DNA of 64,000 nucleotides from Pedobacter sp. HDW13 (GTDB lineage: Bacteria; Bacteroidota; Bacteroidia; Sphingobacteriales; Sphingobacteriaceae): positions 1,426,001-1,490,000 of the forward strand of contig NZ_CP049868.1 in assembly GCF_011303555.1 (NCBI RefSeq). The letters run 5' to 3'. The position numbers and the translations under genes were made by a program. The notes under the pieces were generated by a model. The model saw only the letters and a list, made by a program, of their open reading frames with translations, did no database searches and was not told where the DNA came from. Shown here in pieces: positions 8,998 to 19,248 of the stretch (position 1 is its first letter; each line of letters opens with the position of its first letter).

Positions 8998-9966
8998 TTA
9001 CATCTCACCTCTTACTTCAAAAGGCAACTGCTCCCCTTTCAATCCGGCAACTATATTCTGTACAATAATTTTAGCCATGGCTGCCCTCGTTTCTTCAGTT
9101 GCCGAGCCAATGTGTGGTAAAACAGCAACATTTTCCATGCTTAGTAAAGGGTTTGTTTTATCCATAGGTTCGGGATTGGTAACATCAAGTCCGGCACCCC
9201 AAATTACTTTTTCCTTTAATGCGCGGATCAAATCCGTTTCGTAGTGAATGCCCCCCCTTGCCGTATTGATAAAAATAGCATTGGATTTCATCTGGCTAAA
9301 AACATCAAAAGTAAATTTACCTTTGGTTTCGGGAGTTAAGGCAGTATGTACCGAAAGTACATCGCTTTTCGCTAAAAGTTCCTCGAATGAGACGTATTTA
9401 GCACCAATTTCCTGTTCAGCTTCTGTATTTTGCGAGCGATTATGGTAAATCACTTCCATGTGATAAGCGGCGGCACATTTTTTGGCCATTTCTAAACCTA
9501 TTTTGCCCAGACCAAAAATCCCGAGGGTTTTACCATTTAATTCGATGCCCAGTTCGGGGCTGGGTTCATAGTTTTTCCACTCGCCTCTGATAATTTTCTG
9601 GCAGGAAAAGAAGGCTTTACGCGATACAGCCAGCATCAGTAAGAAAGCAGTATCGGCAGTTGCGGCACTTAAAACGCCAGGTGTATTACCAATAGGAATA
9701 TTTAAACGTTTAGCTGCAGCCACATCAACCTGATCGAAACCTACCGAATGTAGTGCAATAACCTTTAAATGACTACAGGCATTTAAAAAAGCAGCATTAA
9801 GCTTATTGGGGCCAACACTAATCAAAGCATCCTGATCTTTACAGGCTTCAATTAGTTCTTCGGCAGTAATTTGCCGGTTTTCTTTCCATTGGGTAATGGT
9901 AATACCGTTTTCTTCCAGTTGTTTTAAACCGACCGGAGCAATGTTGCCACTTATAAATACTTTCAT
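8998..9966 (-). CDS. D-isomer-specific 2-hydroxyacid dehydrogenase
   Basis: A 322-residue NAD(P)-dependent dehydrogenase of the glyoxylate/hydroxypyruvate reductase type, which interconverts 2-keto and D-2-hydroxy acids. The Rossmann motif is GIFGLGKIGLEMAKK (about residues 148-162). The catalytic Arg lies in NTARGGIHYE (about 235), followed by the Glu of the catalytic relay, and the catalytic His in LPHIGSATEETR (about 285). Length is normal for the family. It starts with ATG and lies 42 bp downstream of the DUF4249 gene stop, so it could be read through from that operon. Substrate choice (glyoxylate versus hydroxypyruvate) is not resolved. Confidence 0.93.
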   Translation of the reverse strand: MKVFISGNIAPVGLKQLEENGITITQWKENRQITAEELIEACKDQDALISVGPNKLNAAFLNACSHLKVIALHSVGFDQVDVAAAKRLNIPIGNTPGVLSAATADTAFLLMLAVSRKAFFSCQKIIRGEWKNYEPSPELGIELNGKTLGIFGLGKIGLEMAKKCAAAYHMEVIYHNRSQNTEAEQEIGAKYVSFEELLAKSDVLSVHTALTPETKGKFTFDVFSQMKSNAIFINTARGGIHYETDLIRALKEKVIWGAGLDVTNPEPMDKTNPLLSMENVAVLPHIGSATEETRAAMAKIIVQNIVAGLKGEQLPFEVRGEM

Positions 9967-10008
9967 ATTAATTTAACAGTAAATCCAACCAGGAGTTTTT
10001 GATTATAG

Positions 10009-10815
10009 TTATTTTACTGTAATCGAAAGTACCTGATAAGTGTTTGCGCTGAAATAGCCTAATGAATTATTCGAAATATTCGATGTTGGATTGGCCGGCG
10101 TAGTACCCTGGTTAGGTCCTCGATCCGCCTGCTGGCTCAGCGCATACCAATAATCAAATATATTGCTGTCAACACATTCCATTTCAATCTTCACCTTATC
10201 ATTGGTATTCAGTTCATCGCTATCGTGATCGTTGTTGGGCTTAAAAAACAGCTGAATCCGTAAGTCGTTACCGTTTGTTAAACGGTCGTTGTTGGCATAA
10301 AAACGTCGCGAAAGTACATCGTTTACGTACAGGTTAAAATGGTAGAAATTTACTTCGTTAACCGGATCGGTAAAAAATGCAGCAGCTGTTTTTCGGTCAC
10401 GCCCAAAAAAAGTGTTTTTAATTATCCCAATCGAATCCATTTTAACCACATTGGGCATTTTAGAACTCGCGGTATAGTTCTGTCCCTCAACTGTTGCATT
10501 TAAGCTGTAGGTAACTCCTGGCTCGCCTTTCATCCGGTTAATGTAAGTACCCGGTTTAGTGCCTTCTTTAAACACAAACTTATTTCCCTTGCTATCGGTA
10601 ACCGTTACCGTAGCGCCCGAAACCTTCGGAAAAATATTTTCTTCGGTATAACCAATCGTTTTGCTGATTTTAATCTCCTGATCAATCAACTGGTTGTTAA
10701 TTATGCCTTCAATTACAATTTGAGGTGCCGCATTTTCAGTATCGATAGAGATAATTTTCTTGCAGGAAGCCAGGCACAAAGTAAAAAGGGCAAAATATAT
10801 CGTTAGTGTTTTCAT
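10009..10815 (-). CDS. DUF4249 lipoprotein, partner of the TonB receptor
   Basis: A 268-residue outer-membrane lipoprotein with signal peptide and lipobox LASC near residue 17. The start of the mature region (IDTENAAPQIVIEGIINNQ) and the repeated beta segments match DUF4249, a Bacteroidota family almost always encoded next to TonB-dependent receptors. It starts 3 bp after the receptor stop, so the two are co-transcribed. By analogy with SusD it may help present substrate to the receptor (inference from context). No enzyme motif is visible. Confidence 0.88.
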   Translation of the reverse strand: MKTLTIYFALFTLCLASCKKIISIDTENAAPQIVIEGIINNQLIDQEIKISKTIGYTEENIFPKVSGATVTVTDSKGNKFVFKEGTKPGTYINRMKGEPGVTYSLNATVEGQNYTASSKMPNVVKMDSIGIIKNTFFGRDRKTAAAFFTDPVNEVNFYHFNLYVNDVLSRRFYANNDRLTNGNDLRIQLFFKPNNDHDSDELNTNDKVKIEMECVDSNIFDYWYALSQQADRGPNQGTTPANPTSNISNNSLGYFSANTYQVLSITVK

Positions 10816-10818
10816 GGA

Positions 10819-13143
10819 TTAAAATTTAAAGTTCCAGGTTATAGATGGAATAAGCCCAAACAATGAGGTTTGCTGTGCAGCCGTTTTGTTTGGATTGTCG
10901 GGATCGGTGATAAACTCTATCGAATAAGGATTTTTTCTGGCCAGTAGATTGTAAATACCAAAATTCCAGCTCGATTGGTATTTACCTTTATTCTTACCTT
11001 CTAGTGTTGCACTTACATCTAAACGCATGTTGTAAGGCATACGGCCTGCATTGCGTTGGGTATAATAATAAGCCGGCTGCCCCCCAACGGTATATTTACC
11101 TGCCGGATAAGTAACGGCATTACCTGTACTGTAAATAAAGCTTGATGAAAAAGTCCACCTTTTGGTCATGTTATATATTCCAACCAGTGAAATATCGTGC
11201 GTGCGGTCTTGCCTAGCCGGAAAATATTTACCGTTATTTAATTCGGTAAATTTGCGTTCGGTACGCGATAAGGTATAACCTACCCAACCATTCAGCTTAC
11301 CAAATTTCTTTTTGAAGAACAGCTCCAATCCATAAGCACGACCAACACCATACAACAGCTCCGATTCTACATTTGAATTAGCCAGCAACTGGGCCGCGTT
11401 TTTATAATCAATTTGGTTTTGCAACCACTTATAATAAATCTCGGCCGATAACTCGTAAGTATTTTCTTTAATATTTTTAAAATAGCCCAAAGCCACCTGA
11501 TCGGCAATTTCAGGCTTAATGTTGTTACTGCTCAACACATACTGATCGGTTGGCGAACTTGAAGTAGCGTTGGTTAAAATATGAACATTTTGCGTATTGC
11601 GGTTATACGATGCTTTAATTGAATTTTCTTCGTTAAAAAGATAGCTCACGGAAAAACGGGGTTCCAGATTGAAATAGTTTTTGTAAAACTTGCCCTTAGC
11701 CACACTTTCTGTAGAGATGATTTCGCCAGCCGCATTGTAATTATTAAAATTACCGGGGCCCATTAAAGAGAAGGCAGCCAGCCTTACACCATACAAAAAG
11801 TTAAGGTGTTCGTTTACGCTCCATTCATCAGAAATATAAGCGGCAGATTCTATTCCATAGCGGCGCTCCTGCGTAAGCGAATTTACCTGCGAGGCTACAT
11901 CGCTATCAATATCAATCGGCGAAATGCGGTGTTGCGTAGCATTTAATCCAAATCTTAAAATGTGTTTGTTGCTGAAGTATTGAAAATCTTCTTTAAAATT
12001 AAAATCGCGTACCAGCGAGGTGGCCTTAAAATTAGTGGCATCGTTAAGCAGGCGAACAGTGTAATTGTAATTGTTGTAAATTAACGAGGTATTAGAGAAT
12101 AAACGGTCGTTAAAAATATGGTTTAGCCTGATTGTAGTGGTTACATTACCCCAGTTATTCTCAAACAAATCCTTCACCCCTATATTGTCTTTACCAAAAT
12201 AACCCGAAATATAGATGGTGTTTTTATCATTTATTTTATAGTTGGCCTTGGCGTTAATATCGTAAAAATTCAACGTGCTCCCATTTACCGACGAATCTGG
12301 TGAAGCCCTTAAAAATAAATCGATATAGGTACGGCGAAAGCTTACCATAAACGAGCCGCGGTCTTTAACAATAGGCCCTTCGGCTTTAATACGCGAAGCA
12401 ATTAAACCAATACCACCCTGAAATTTAAACTCTTTATTGTTGCCATCATCCATTTTCACGTCTAAAACAGACGATAAACGGCCGCCATACTGGGCAGGCA
12501 TACCGCCTTTATACAGGCTTACATCCTTAATGGCATCGGCGTTAAAGGTAGAGAAGAATCCCAACAGGTGCGACGAGTTGTACACCACAGCCTCATCGAG
12601 AATAATCAGGTTCTGATCGGCAGCGCCACCACGCACATAAAAACCGGTATTACCCTCCCCACCCGATTTTACGCCGGGCAGCAACTGGATGGTTTTCAGA
12701 ATATCCTTTTCACCAAGTAGAACCGGAATGGCGTTCAACGCTTTCATATCAACCCGTTCAAGGCCCATTTGCGCGCTTTTAACATTTTCGTTTTTGCGGT
12801 TATTGGCACTCACGGTTACTTCGGCCAAATCGTTGGCACTCTTTAATTCTTCGTTTAATTTGGTATCTTTTGTTAAATTGATTTTTTTAACCAGAGGCGC
12901 ATACCCGGTGTAGCTAACCGATACGGTATACTCTCCTTCTACCTGGGTTAAGGCAAAATAGCCATAGGCATTGGTTAAGGTTGCGCCGGTTGTAGGGCCA
13001 ATTACTTTTATTGTTGCGCCAATTAATGTTTCGCCGGTGCCGGCATCGCGGATGGTACCACTAAGGGTAAATTTACTTTGGGCAAAAACAACTGTATTTA
13101 AAAGAAGAAGGGAAAATAAAGCAAAGTAATTTTTTATGAGCAT
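10819..13143 (-). CDS. TonB-dependent receptor with carboxypeptidase-like N-terminal domain
   Basis: A 774-residue outer-membrane transporter. It has a signal peptide ending at VFAQ. Next is a carboxypeptidase-regulatory-like beta domain (about residues 25-105, GTIRDAGTGETLIGATIKV). The plug domain spans about 125-230 and includes GGEGNTGFYVRGGAADQNLIILDEA. A 22-strand type barrel then runs to the C-terminal aromatic end. It takes up an unknown ligand using TonB energy. It is shorter than the SusC protein in the same window and pairs with a DUF4249 lipoprotein rather than SusD, which sets it apart functionally. A candidate promoter lies at 13172-13179. Confidence 0.95.
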   Translation of the reverse strand: MLIKNYFALFSLLLLNTVVFAQSKFTLSGTIRDAGTGETLIGATIKVIGPTTGATLTNAYGYFALTQVEGEYTVSVSYTGYAPLVKKINLTKDTKLNEELKSANDLAEVTVSANNRKNENVKSAQMGLERVDMKALNAIPVLLGEKDILKTIQLLPGVKSGGEGNTGFYVRGGAADQNLIILDEAVVYNSSHLLGFFSTFNADAIKDVSLYKGGMPAQYGGRLSSVLDVKMDDGNNKEFKFQGGIGLIASRIKAEGPIVKDRGSFMVSFRRTYIDLFLRASPDSSVNGSTLNFYDINAKANYKINDKNTIYISGYFGKDNIGVKDLFENNWGNVTTTIRLNHIFNDRLFSNTSLIYNNYNYTVRLLNDATNFKATSLVRDFNFKEDFQYFSNKHILRFGLNATQHRISPIDIDSDVASQVNSLTQERRYGIESAAYISDEWSVNEHLNFLYGVRLAAFSLMGPGNFNNYNAAGEIISTESVAKGKFYKNYFNLEPRFSVSYLFNEENSIKASYNRNTQNVHILTNATSSSPTDQYVLSSNNIKPEIADQVALGYFKNIKENTYELSAEIYYKWLQNQIDYKNAAQLLANSNVESELLYGVGRAYGLELFFKKKFGKLNGWVGYTLSRTERKFTELNNGKYFPARQDRTHDISLVGIYNMTKRWTFSSSFIYSTGNAVTYPAGKYTVGGQPAYYYTQRNAGRMPYNMRLDVSATLEGKNKGKYQSSWNFGIYNLLARKNPYSIEFITDPDNPNKTAAQQTSLFGLIPSITWNFKF

Positions 13144-13171
13144 ATCGGCAACTATCTAAGATGAAGGAAAC

Positions 13172-13179
13172 CAAATGTA
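13172..13179 (-). promoter_or_regulatory. candidate -7 element for the TonB receptor operon
   Basis: On the minus strand TACATTTG matches the Bacteroidota -7 consensus TAnnTTTG, 29 bp before the receptor start codon. No convincing -33 TTTG at the right spacing was found. Confidence 0.4.
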
Positions 13180-13235
13180 CGAATTCAAAGTTCTTTTTAT
13201 GAGAACATTGTGCATTTACTGCCACGAAAATTGGT

Positions 13236-14435
13236 TTACTTACTATTAACGGGATAAATGCCAATATGGTGTGAGCGCAACATATAAGCGCTTACCTGAT
13301 CTATGCCAGCCTGCTGAAAAGTGATGAGTTTGGAAGGAGTTTTGGGCATGTGGCAATCGATGCAATTGGTGCTGAGCGATCCTTTTGCAAGCGTGGTACT
13401 GCTGTGTCTGGTGATTTGGTGACAACTTATACAGCGTTGCGAGTAGATACTTAAATTGCCTTTAATATTTTCGTGTGTATTGTGGCACGATTGGCAGGTC
13501 ATACTTTCGCTTTTGCGGTAGCAATTGCTCCCCTTCAGCATTTCAGTCTGGTTACCATGCACATCGGGATCGGCACTGCCAAAGCCTGCAAAATCTTGTG
13601 CATAATAGTCATCTAAATTATCGCCGGGCTGGAAACCGAAAACCGATTTTTGGGCAACCAGTGAATTGCCCGAGTGGCATACCCCGCAGGCATCCATCTT
13701 TTGTTTTCTGCTGAGCGTTTTATAAATGGTGATAAATTTTGCAGTTTTCTCTTCGGGGTTTTCGAGGTGAAAAACCGCATGTTGCCGGCCCGGTCCGTGG
13801 CAACGCTCGCAATCTATACCGTAAATCAATGCAGCACGCTCCATTTCCTCATCGGTAGAAATACCCGAAGTTTGAGTCACCTTTTTCTCTACATACGAAG
13901 CATGGCATTCTAAACAACGGCTACCAATCGGTCTGTCGTAATAAAAGGTTTGTTTGGTAAAACCCGGACTAATGGCCCAGTTCCTGATCGCCGAAAAATA
14001 CGAAAGCGGCAGTTCGTAAAGCTTTTTGCCTTTCCAATAAGCGTAGGTATAGGCTTTCTCGCCCGAGCCGAATACCATATCGAACCTTTGGGCCCGCACT
14101 TCTTTGCCAGCTACATAAGCTACCTGAAAAATACCCGTTGCCCGTTTTTCAACCACTACCTTTTGATGCGCATCGAAACTAAAGGCATTAGAATCGGGCG
14201 CAAAAACTTTTAACAACTCCATATCGGCCACTGGTTTAGAGGTTAACCCATGGGTATTGTGTAGGTAAGATTGCGTAATTTCTTTATGGCATTTTACACA
14301 GGTAGCTGCCCCGATATAAGCTTCGCCTCTGATATCCTTTGGTAACCGGACGGCCGTATTCATGCATCTTGAAAGGATAAAGACGACTACCGCCATCGCC
14401 CCTATAATAGTCAGGATCCGTTTTATACCTTTCAA
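13236..14435 (-). CDS. seven-haem c-type cytochrome (cytochrome c554-like)
   Basis: A 399-residue exported protein with seven CXXCH haem-binding motifs: CVKCH (46), CLECH (about 174), CERCH (210), CGVCH (250), CQSCH (315), CISCH (335) and CIDCH (361). The spacing and NTHENI/HMPK surroundings resemble the cytochrome c554/c' family. The most plausible start is TTG at 14435, giving a basic N-terminus and hydrophobic signal that ends in LSRC, a possible lipobox. The next in-frame ATG (14396) would remove the positive charges. It begins 15 bp after the GH5 stop and is probably co-transcribed with that glycan locus, which is unusual. Redox partner and substrate unknown. Confidence 0.9.
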   Translation of the reverse strand: MKGIKRILTIIGAMAVVVFILSRCMNTAVRLPKDIRGEAYIGAATCVKCHKEITQSYLHNTHGLTSKPVADMELLKVFAPDSNAFSFDAHQKVVVEKRATGIFQVAYVAGKEVRAQRFDMVFGSGEKAYTYAYWKGKKLYELPLSYFSAIRNWAISPGFTKQTFYYDRPIGSRCLECHASYVEKKVTQTSGISTDEEMERAALIYGIDCERCHGPGRQHAVFHLENPEEKTAKFITIYKTLSRKQKMDACGVCHSGNSLVAQKSVFGFQPGDNLDDYYAQDFAGFGSADPDVHGNQTEMLKGSNCYRKSESMTCQSCHNTHENIKGNLSIYSQRCISCHQITRHSSTTLAKGSLSTNCIDCHMPKTPSKLITFQQAGIDQVSAYMLRSHHIGIYPVNSK

Positions 14436-14450
14436 GATGTTGTTAGCTTT

Positions 14451-16201
14451 TTATTTTACAAACTGAATATAACTAAAATTATAACCGCCAACTGCGGCCA
14501 GTATCCTAATTTTTTGTTTACCGGCCTTTAGTGCCAGGTTTTTGATTTCGAATGTGGCAAACTTTTTCGCATCACCTGTATTAGGCACAGCTACTGCTTT
14601 AACTACAGTTTTACCATCAATTAAAATGCTTATCCTGCCAGCATCCTGATCGGCAGCAATATTGAGTTTTAAAGTATAATTCCCTTTTTGGGCAACGTTT
14701 ACCGTGTATTGTAGCCATTCCCCTTTTTCGATATGGTTTACATAATACTTTTCGTACTGGAGCGAATCTTTGGCAATATCTACACCATCATTGCGGTAAA
14801 TCCTGCCCCGGTTTCCTGCCGATCTTTTATTGGTTGAAGTATGATAATCTGCCGTATCGGTATCGAAATAAGCAAAACCGTTTTTACCCAAATCATAATC
14901 AACAGCATAAATAATGCTCTTGTTTTTAACCAAATTGGCTTTAAAGGGTTTAGTTTCGTTGCTAAAAGGCTGGCGAATCATCGCATCGATTACATCGCGG
15001 TGGATGATCGTATTTTCTAACCTCGAATAAATGGCCAGTTCCATCAGGCCACTGTACACGTTGCTATCTTTAGGTTTGTTGCCACCGTTATTCAGGTATT
15101 TAACCAGGGCATCATAATTGGGATTCGATTTAATTTCCATTGGGTTATTTACGCCGATTTTTTTCAAAGGCCACCACGACCAACCAATATTATTTTTTTC
15201 TAACAGGTGTATGGCATCGGTAAACCAAACGTTAGAGTTTTCGCCTGTTTCGCCCAGCCAAACGGGGACCTGCTGCTCATCGCGCGCTTTGATAATATGT
15301 GCAATCGAAGCCTGATCGTTATAATTCCAGTATTTATGGAAACTTAAGGCTATATTTTTATCCCACAACGGGAAAATACCATTGTAATTATTGCCCCAGC
15401 CATTCCCTTCAATAATAATAAGGTGTTGCTGATCTACCTCGCGAATGGCTTTGGTAATCTCTACCATTAGTTTCCTCAAAGGGGCGTTTACCTTTTCTTT
15501 GGTTCCATTTTTATCTTCTTCGGGATTGCTGAAACCATAGTTAGGCTCGTTTATAATATCGTAGGCCCCGATATAGGGCTCGTTTTTATAGCGCTCGGCC
15601 AGTTTTCGCCAAAGGGCAATGGTTTTCTCCTGATTAGCTTCACTATCCCACAGGTAGGGTTTTGACGGATCGCGGTCGGCAATGTTTAAATCGTTGCCCT
15701 GCCCTCCCGGTGCTGCATGCAAATCTAAAATGAGGTACATTTTATTGGCCTTACACCAGTTGAGTAAACTATCAGTCATGGCAAAACCTTTTTCGAGCCA
15801 GGTATTTTTACCGGCTACCGGCTCCTGATCAACAGGTAAGGTATAAATATTATAATGCATGGGCAACCGGATCGAGTTAAAACCCCAGCGTTTCATCGAG
15901 TCTACATCTGTTTTACGCATGTGGTTAGCTAGCCAGACGTCGTAAAACTCCTGCGTTTGCTTCGGTCCCATTAGCTCCGTTATCCTTTCGCGGATGCGGT
16001 ATTGCTGCGCTTCTTTATTAATTTTAAGCATGTAGCCTTCCTGCAACATCCAGCCCCAAGACCAATGCCACGCAACAACACATTCCGGCCCTGGCCATCA
16101 ACAATTTTTGTGCCCGATGCTTTTAAAAAACCCTGACTAAAACCGGTAATTGAAATGCTGCTAAAGAGAAAAATATATAAAAGTGATTTTTTTAAAAACA
16201 T
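14451..16201 (-). CDS. GH5-family glycoside hydrolase with CBM6-like domain, frameshifted
   Basis: The gene encodes a secreted cellulase-superfamily enzyme. It has a signal peptide (residues 1-22, ending GFSQ). A GH5 barrel (about 30-370) carries the acid/base Glu in IINEPN (about 219) and the nucleophile Glu in WLGETGENS (about 323). A CBM6-like beta domain occupies about 420-583. The frame breaks at the C run 16054-16057 (G on the coding strand). Restoring one G gives the expected RGIGLGGWMLQEGYML and a 583-residue protein. As given, the frame reads GLGAGCC and soon stops. It lies 17 bp after the GH30 gene. It probably cleaves a beta-glucan, but linkage is not determined. Confidence 0.85.
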
Positions 16202-16218
16202 AGTTGAGACGATTGATT

Positions 16219-17621
16219 TTACCAGAGATAAGTGGCTACCGCGCCCTTATCGAGCGTTGCAGCGTATGTTTTGCCGTTCTGACTGATGTTAAATGCAGCA
16301 GCATCTTTGCCTGTATTGGCCACAACAAGTACATATTTACCATCGGGCGTTTTAAAGGCAACATTGGCCAAACCGTTTAATTCGTTAGACGCAATGCGTA
16401 CCGAGCCAGGCCTCACAAATTTCGAAGCATGGGCAATAGAAAAATAGGCCAGGTTCCGGCTATAGTTGTCACCATTAATGGTAACCGCGCCCTGGCACAT
16501 CGAACAACCTCCTCTATCGGTATAAGGCTTGTTTTGCGGATCGGCAGCAAGGTTCCACTCCAGCACGTTTTTGCTCCAGTTGCGGGTAGCGCCAATAATT
16601 AAGCGTTTTACCGGGTTAACGATATTAATGGTTGCCGCATCAGGCTGTTCTACCACCATTTGCTCAGAGAAGTAGATATTTTTATCGGGATGGGCGTTGT
16701 GCACATCGGTTAGCGCTTCGATTTTACCACCATACAAGTGAAAGGCAGAGCCAGCTATGTATTTCTTTGCTGCCGGATCATCCAAAATACTGATTGGATA
16801 ATCGGGCCGGTCGGCATTGTGATCGTACACAATAATTTTAGTTTTAATATTGGCTTTTGCGAATGCTGGGCCAAGAAACTGCTTTACAAAAACAGCCTGA
16901 TCTGGTGCTACCATAAGTAAGCTGGGGTTATTACCCGGATGTAAAGGCTCGTTTTGCACAGTAATGGCATCGATAGGAATACCTGCCTTTTGCATTTCCT
17001 GTACATAACGTACAAAATATTTGGCATAAGTACCATAATATTCAGGTTTTAGCATACCGCCGCGGGCATCGTATGTTGTTTTCATCCATAAGGGAGGAGA
17101 CCATGGCGAACCCATAATTTTTATTTTAGGGTTAATGGACAGGATTTCCTTCATTACCGGAATAACATCTGCCTTATCTGGTCCCAAATCAAATTTAGCC
17201 TGCTCCAGATCGGTTCGCCCTCGGGAAGGTCGTTGTAAGAAAATACTTTTTCGTTTAAATCGGATGCGCCAATACTTAACCTTATGTAACTTACCCCAAT
17301 GTTGGTACCATTGGTTGCAAACAGTTCTTTAAGCAAAGCTGCCCTTGCCGGTGCCGACATTTTAACGATATGCTGGGCGCTTCCGCCGGTTAAGGCATAG
17401 CCAAAACCATCAATACTTTGAAAAGTTTCTTTATCGTTTACAAAAATGGTGGGCTGCTTATTTTTAGCAGTGACCGGGTTTAAGCCTGTAGCTTGCCGGG
17501 TAAATAAGGCTGTACGGTCGGCTTTCGTTAACCACACCTCTGGCTGGCTTTGTGCCATAACAGCTGCCGAAAAAGTAAAAGCACAACCCATTATGAGCCC
17601 AAAGGACTTGGTGAATAGCAT
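16219..17621 (-). CDS. GH30-family glycoside hydrolase, frameshifted
   Basis: A secreted GH30 enzyme (glucosylceramidase/beta-1,6-glucanase family) with a signal peptide ending VMAQ. The barrel shows the family block QSIDGFGYALTGGSA (about residue 60), the acid/base Glu in ITVQNEP (about 221) and the nucleophile in IYFSEQ (about 318). The C-terminal beta domain ends in VATYLW. The frame is broken near 17213-17216: adding one base (probably a C) restores EGEPDLEQAKFDLGPDK and a 467-residue protein of normal length. A terminator hairpin separates it from susD, so it may be expressed at a lower level than susCD. Some GH30 enzymes in Bacteroidota degrade fungal beta-1,6-glucan; that specificity here is inference. 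Confidence 0.86.
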
Positions 17622-17640
17622 ATAAAAAAGATGAGCTGAT

Positions 17641-17675
17641 AAAAAACAGGAAGAAAGACTTTGCTTTCTCCCTGT
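17641..17675 (-). terminator. intrinsic terminator or attenuator between susD and GH30
   Basis: On the minus strand ACAGGGAGAAAG pairs with CTTTCTTCCTGT (12 bp, one G-U) around CAAAGT and is followed by six T. It lies 34 bp after the susD stop and about 20 bp before the GH30 start. It would limit transcription into the hydrolase genes, giving more SusCD than enzyme. Confidence 0.8.
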
Positions 17676-17709
17676 AACAATTAAACATTAAGGATATATA
17701 GACGGGAAT

Positions 17710-19236
17710 TTATTTAGAGCCGCCCCACTCTTTACTCTGTAAAATTTTAGAATTGGCCAATTCTCTTTCCGGAACGGGTAATATTTCATTTTTACCTGCA
17801 ACAAAACCTTTTGAAGAGAGTTTTGAAGCGGCAAGACCCCAACGTACCAGATCAAACCAGCGTTGGCCTTCTGCAGCAAGCTCAATCCTTCTTTCCTTCA
17901 TAATGTTATCTATGGTAACCGCAACCGGATTTAAGCCAACCCTCGCCCTAACAGCATTAAACATGATGTAGGCTTTAGTACCGGCACCAACTGCTGTGCC
18001 ACTTTTTAACAAGGCTTCGGCTTCCATCATATAGGTATCGGCCAAACGGATTTCGTACATGTTTTGGCCAAAGTTTAATTCCAGCTGACCTACAGCTGCT
18101 TTGGTTGAGGTACGGCCTGCAAATTTTTCGACAAAGTAACCAGTATTGGCGTTGGCATGTTTATAGCTTACAATACCCGCTTTTTCTAAACTGTCTAAAT
18201 TGGCAACAGTAGGTTTATTTCGTGGATCGAAATGAATTAAATCGAAAAATTCTTGTGTAAACGGCATTACGCTCCAGCCCGAAACATAATCGGGAGCCTG
18301 TGCAGCAATTTTTGGCACATAGTTACGCGGGCCAACCAAAATGCCCATAACGTTACCTTCGCCGCTACCCACATTGCCCCAACCCATGTTTGAGGTGGTA
18401 TTGTAGGCAAGCTCGAGTATAGATTCGGAGTTGAACTTATTGGTTACTTTCCACAAATCGGCAAAGTTAGGCAGCAATTTATAACCATAGGTACTTGCAC
18501 CGGGTGCTGCCCCATTTACCAAAGCAAATTCTGATGCCGCCTGTACCCATTTCTCCTGCCATAAATAAACCTTACCCAAAACAGCATGTACTGCACCTTG
18601 CCCTAAACGCCCGGCTTCTGCTGTGGGTATGGTAGCAGGCAAAGCTCCTAATGAAGCATTTAAATCTGCTTCAATCTGTTTGTAAACATCGGCAGGTGCT
18701 GCTTGTACCACATTGTACATGTTATCCTTATCTACAGGCTCTAATAAAAGCGGCACATTTTTAAAAATACGTACCAAATCGAAGTAGAAGATAGCACGTA
18801 GCGCTTTGGCTTCTGCTATATACCTGTTTTTGGTGTTGGCATCCATGCCTATACCTTCTATTTTCTTCAACAACACATTTGCACGGTATATGCCAGTAAA
18901 GCCTTTGCCCCATAAATAACTCGGCGCACCCGAAAGTGAATTTACGGTATAGTTATTCATGGCCTGTAAATCGCCCAAATCGGAAGGCGAATCGCCCCCG
19001 GCAAAGTGATCGTCAGAGCCCGAAGCAAAAATATTTAGCTTGGTTAAATAACCCGACGACTGATTGCCCAACTGATCGTAAACAGCCACTAAACCATTAA
19101 AAGCCTGTTGTTGGTTCACGTAATAACCGCTCTCCAGAATACGATCTCTTGGGTTTACGTCCAATTGTTTTTGGCACGAAACCAATTCCTGACTTGCAAC
19201 TAAAAGCGCTGCATAAAATAAAATATTCTTTTTCAT
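17710..19236 (-). CDS. SusD-like glycan-binding lipoprotein (RagB/SusD family)
   Basis: A 508-residue surface lipoprotein with lipobox LVSC (Cys21). It has the SusD TPR-type fold segments, including AEAKALRAIFYFDLVRIF near residue 138, and the C-terminal family block MKERRIELAAEGQRWFDLVRWG near 450. SusD proteins cap the SusC transporter and bind the glycan outside the cell. It starts 12 bp after susC, which is the normal paired arrangement. Length is typical. The ligand is suggested only by the neighbouring GH30 and GH5 genes. Confidence 0.95.
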   Translation of the reverse strand: MKKNILFYAALLVASQELVSCQKQLDVNPRDRILESGYYVNQQQAFNGLVAVYDQLGNQSSGYLTKLNIFASGSDDHFAGGDSPSDLGDLQAMNNYTVNSLSGAPSYLWGKGFTGIYRANVLLKKIEGIGMDANTKNRYIAEAKALRAIFYFDLVRIFKNVPLLLEPVDKDNMYNVVQAAPADVYKQIEADLNASLGALPATIPTAEAGRLGQGAVHAVLGKVYLWQEKWVQAASEFALVNGAAPGASTYGYKLLPNFADLWKVTNKFNSESILELAYNTTSNMGWGNVGSGEGNVMGILVGPRNYVPKIAAQAPDYVSGWSVMPFTQEFFDLIHFDPRNKPTVANLDSLEKAGIVSYKHANANTGYFVEKFAGRTSTKAAVGQLELNFGQNMYEIRLADTYMMEAEALLKSGTAVGAGTKAYIMFNAVRARVGLNPVAVTIDNIMKERRIELAAEGQRWFDLVRWGLAASKLSSKGFVAGKNEILPVPERELANSKILQSKEWGGSK

Positions 19237-19248
19237 CTTCTACTTAAA

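Noticed and set aside
16054..16057. Programmed ribosomal frameshift in GH5
   Set aside because: No slippery heptamer or downstream stimulatory structure is apparent, and the same kind of break occurs in unrelated genes.
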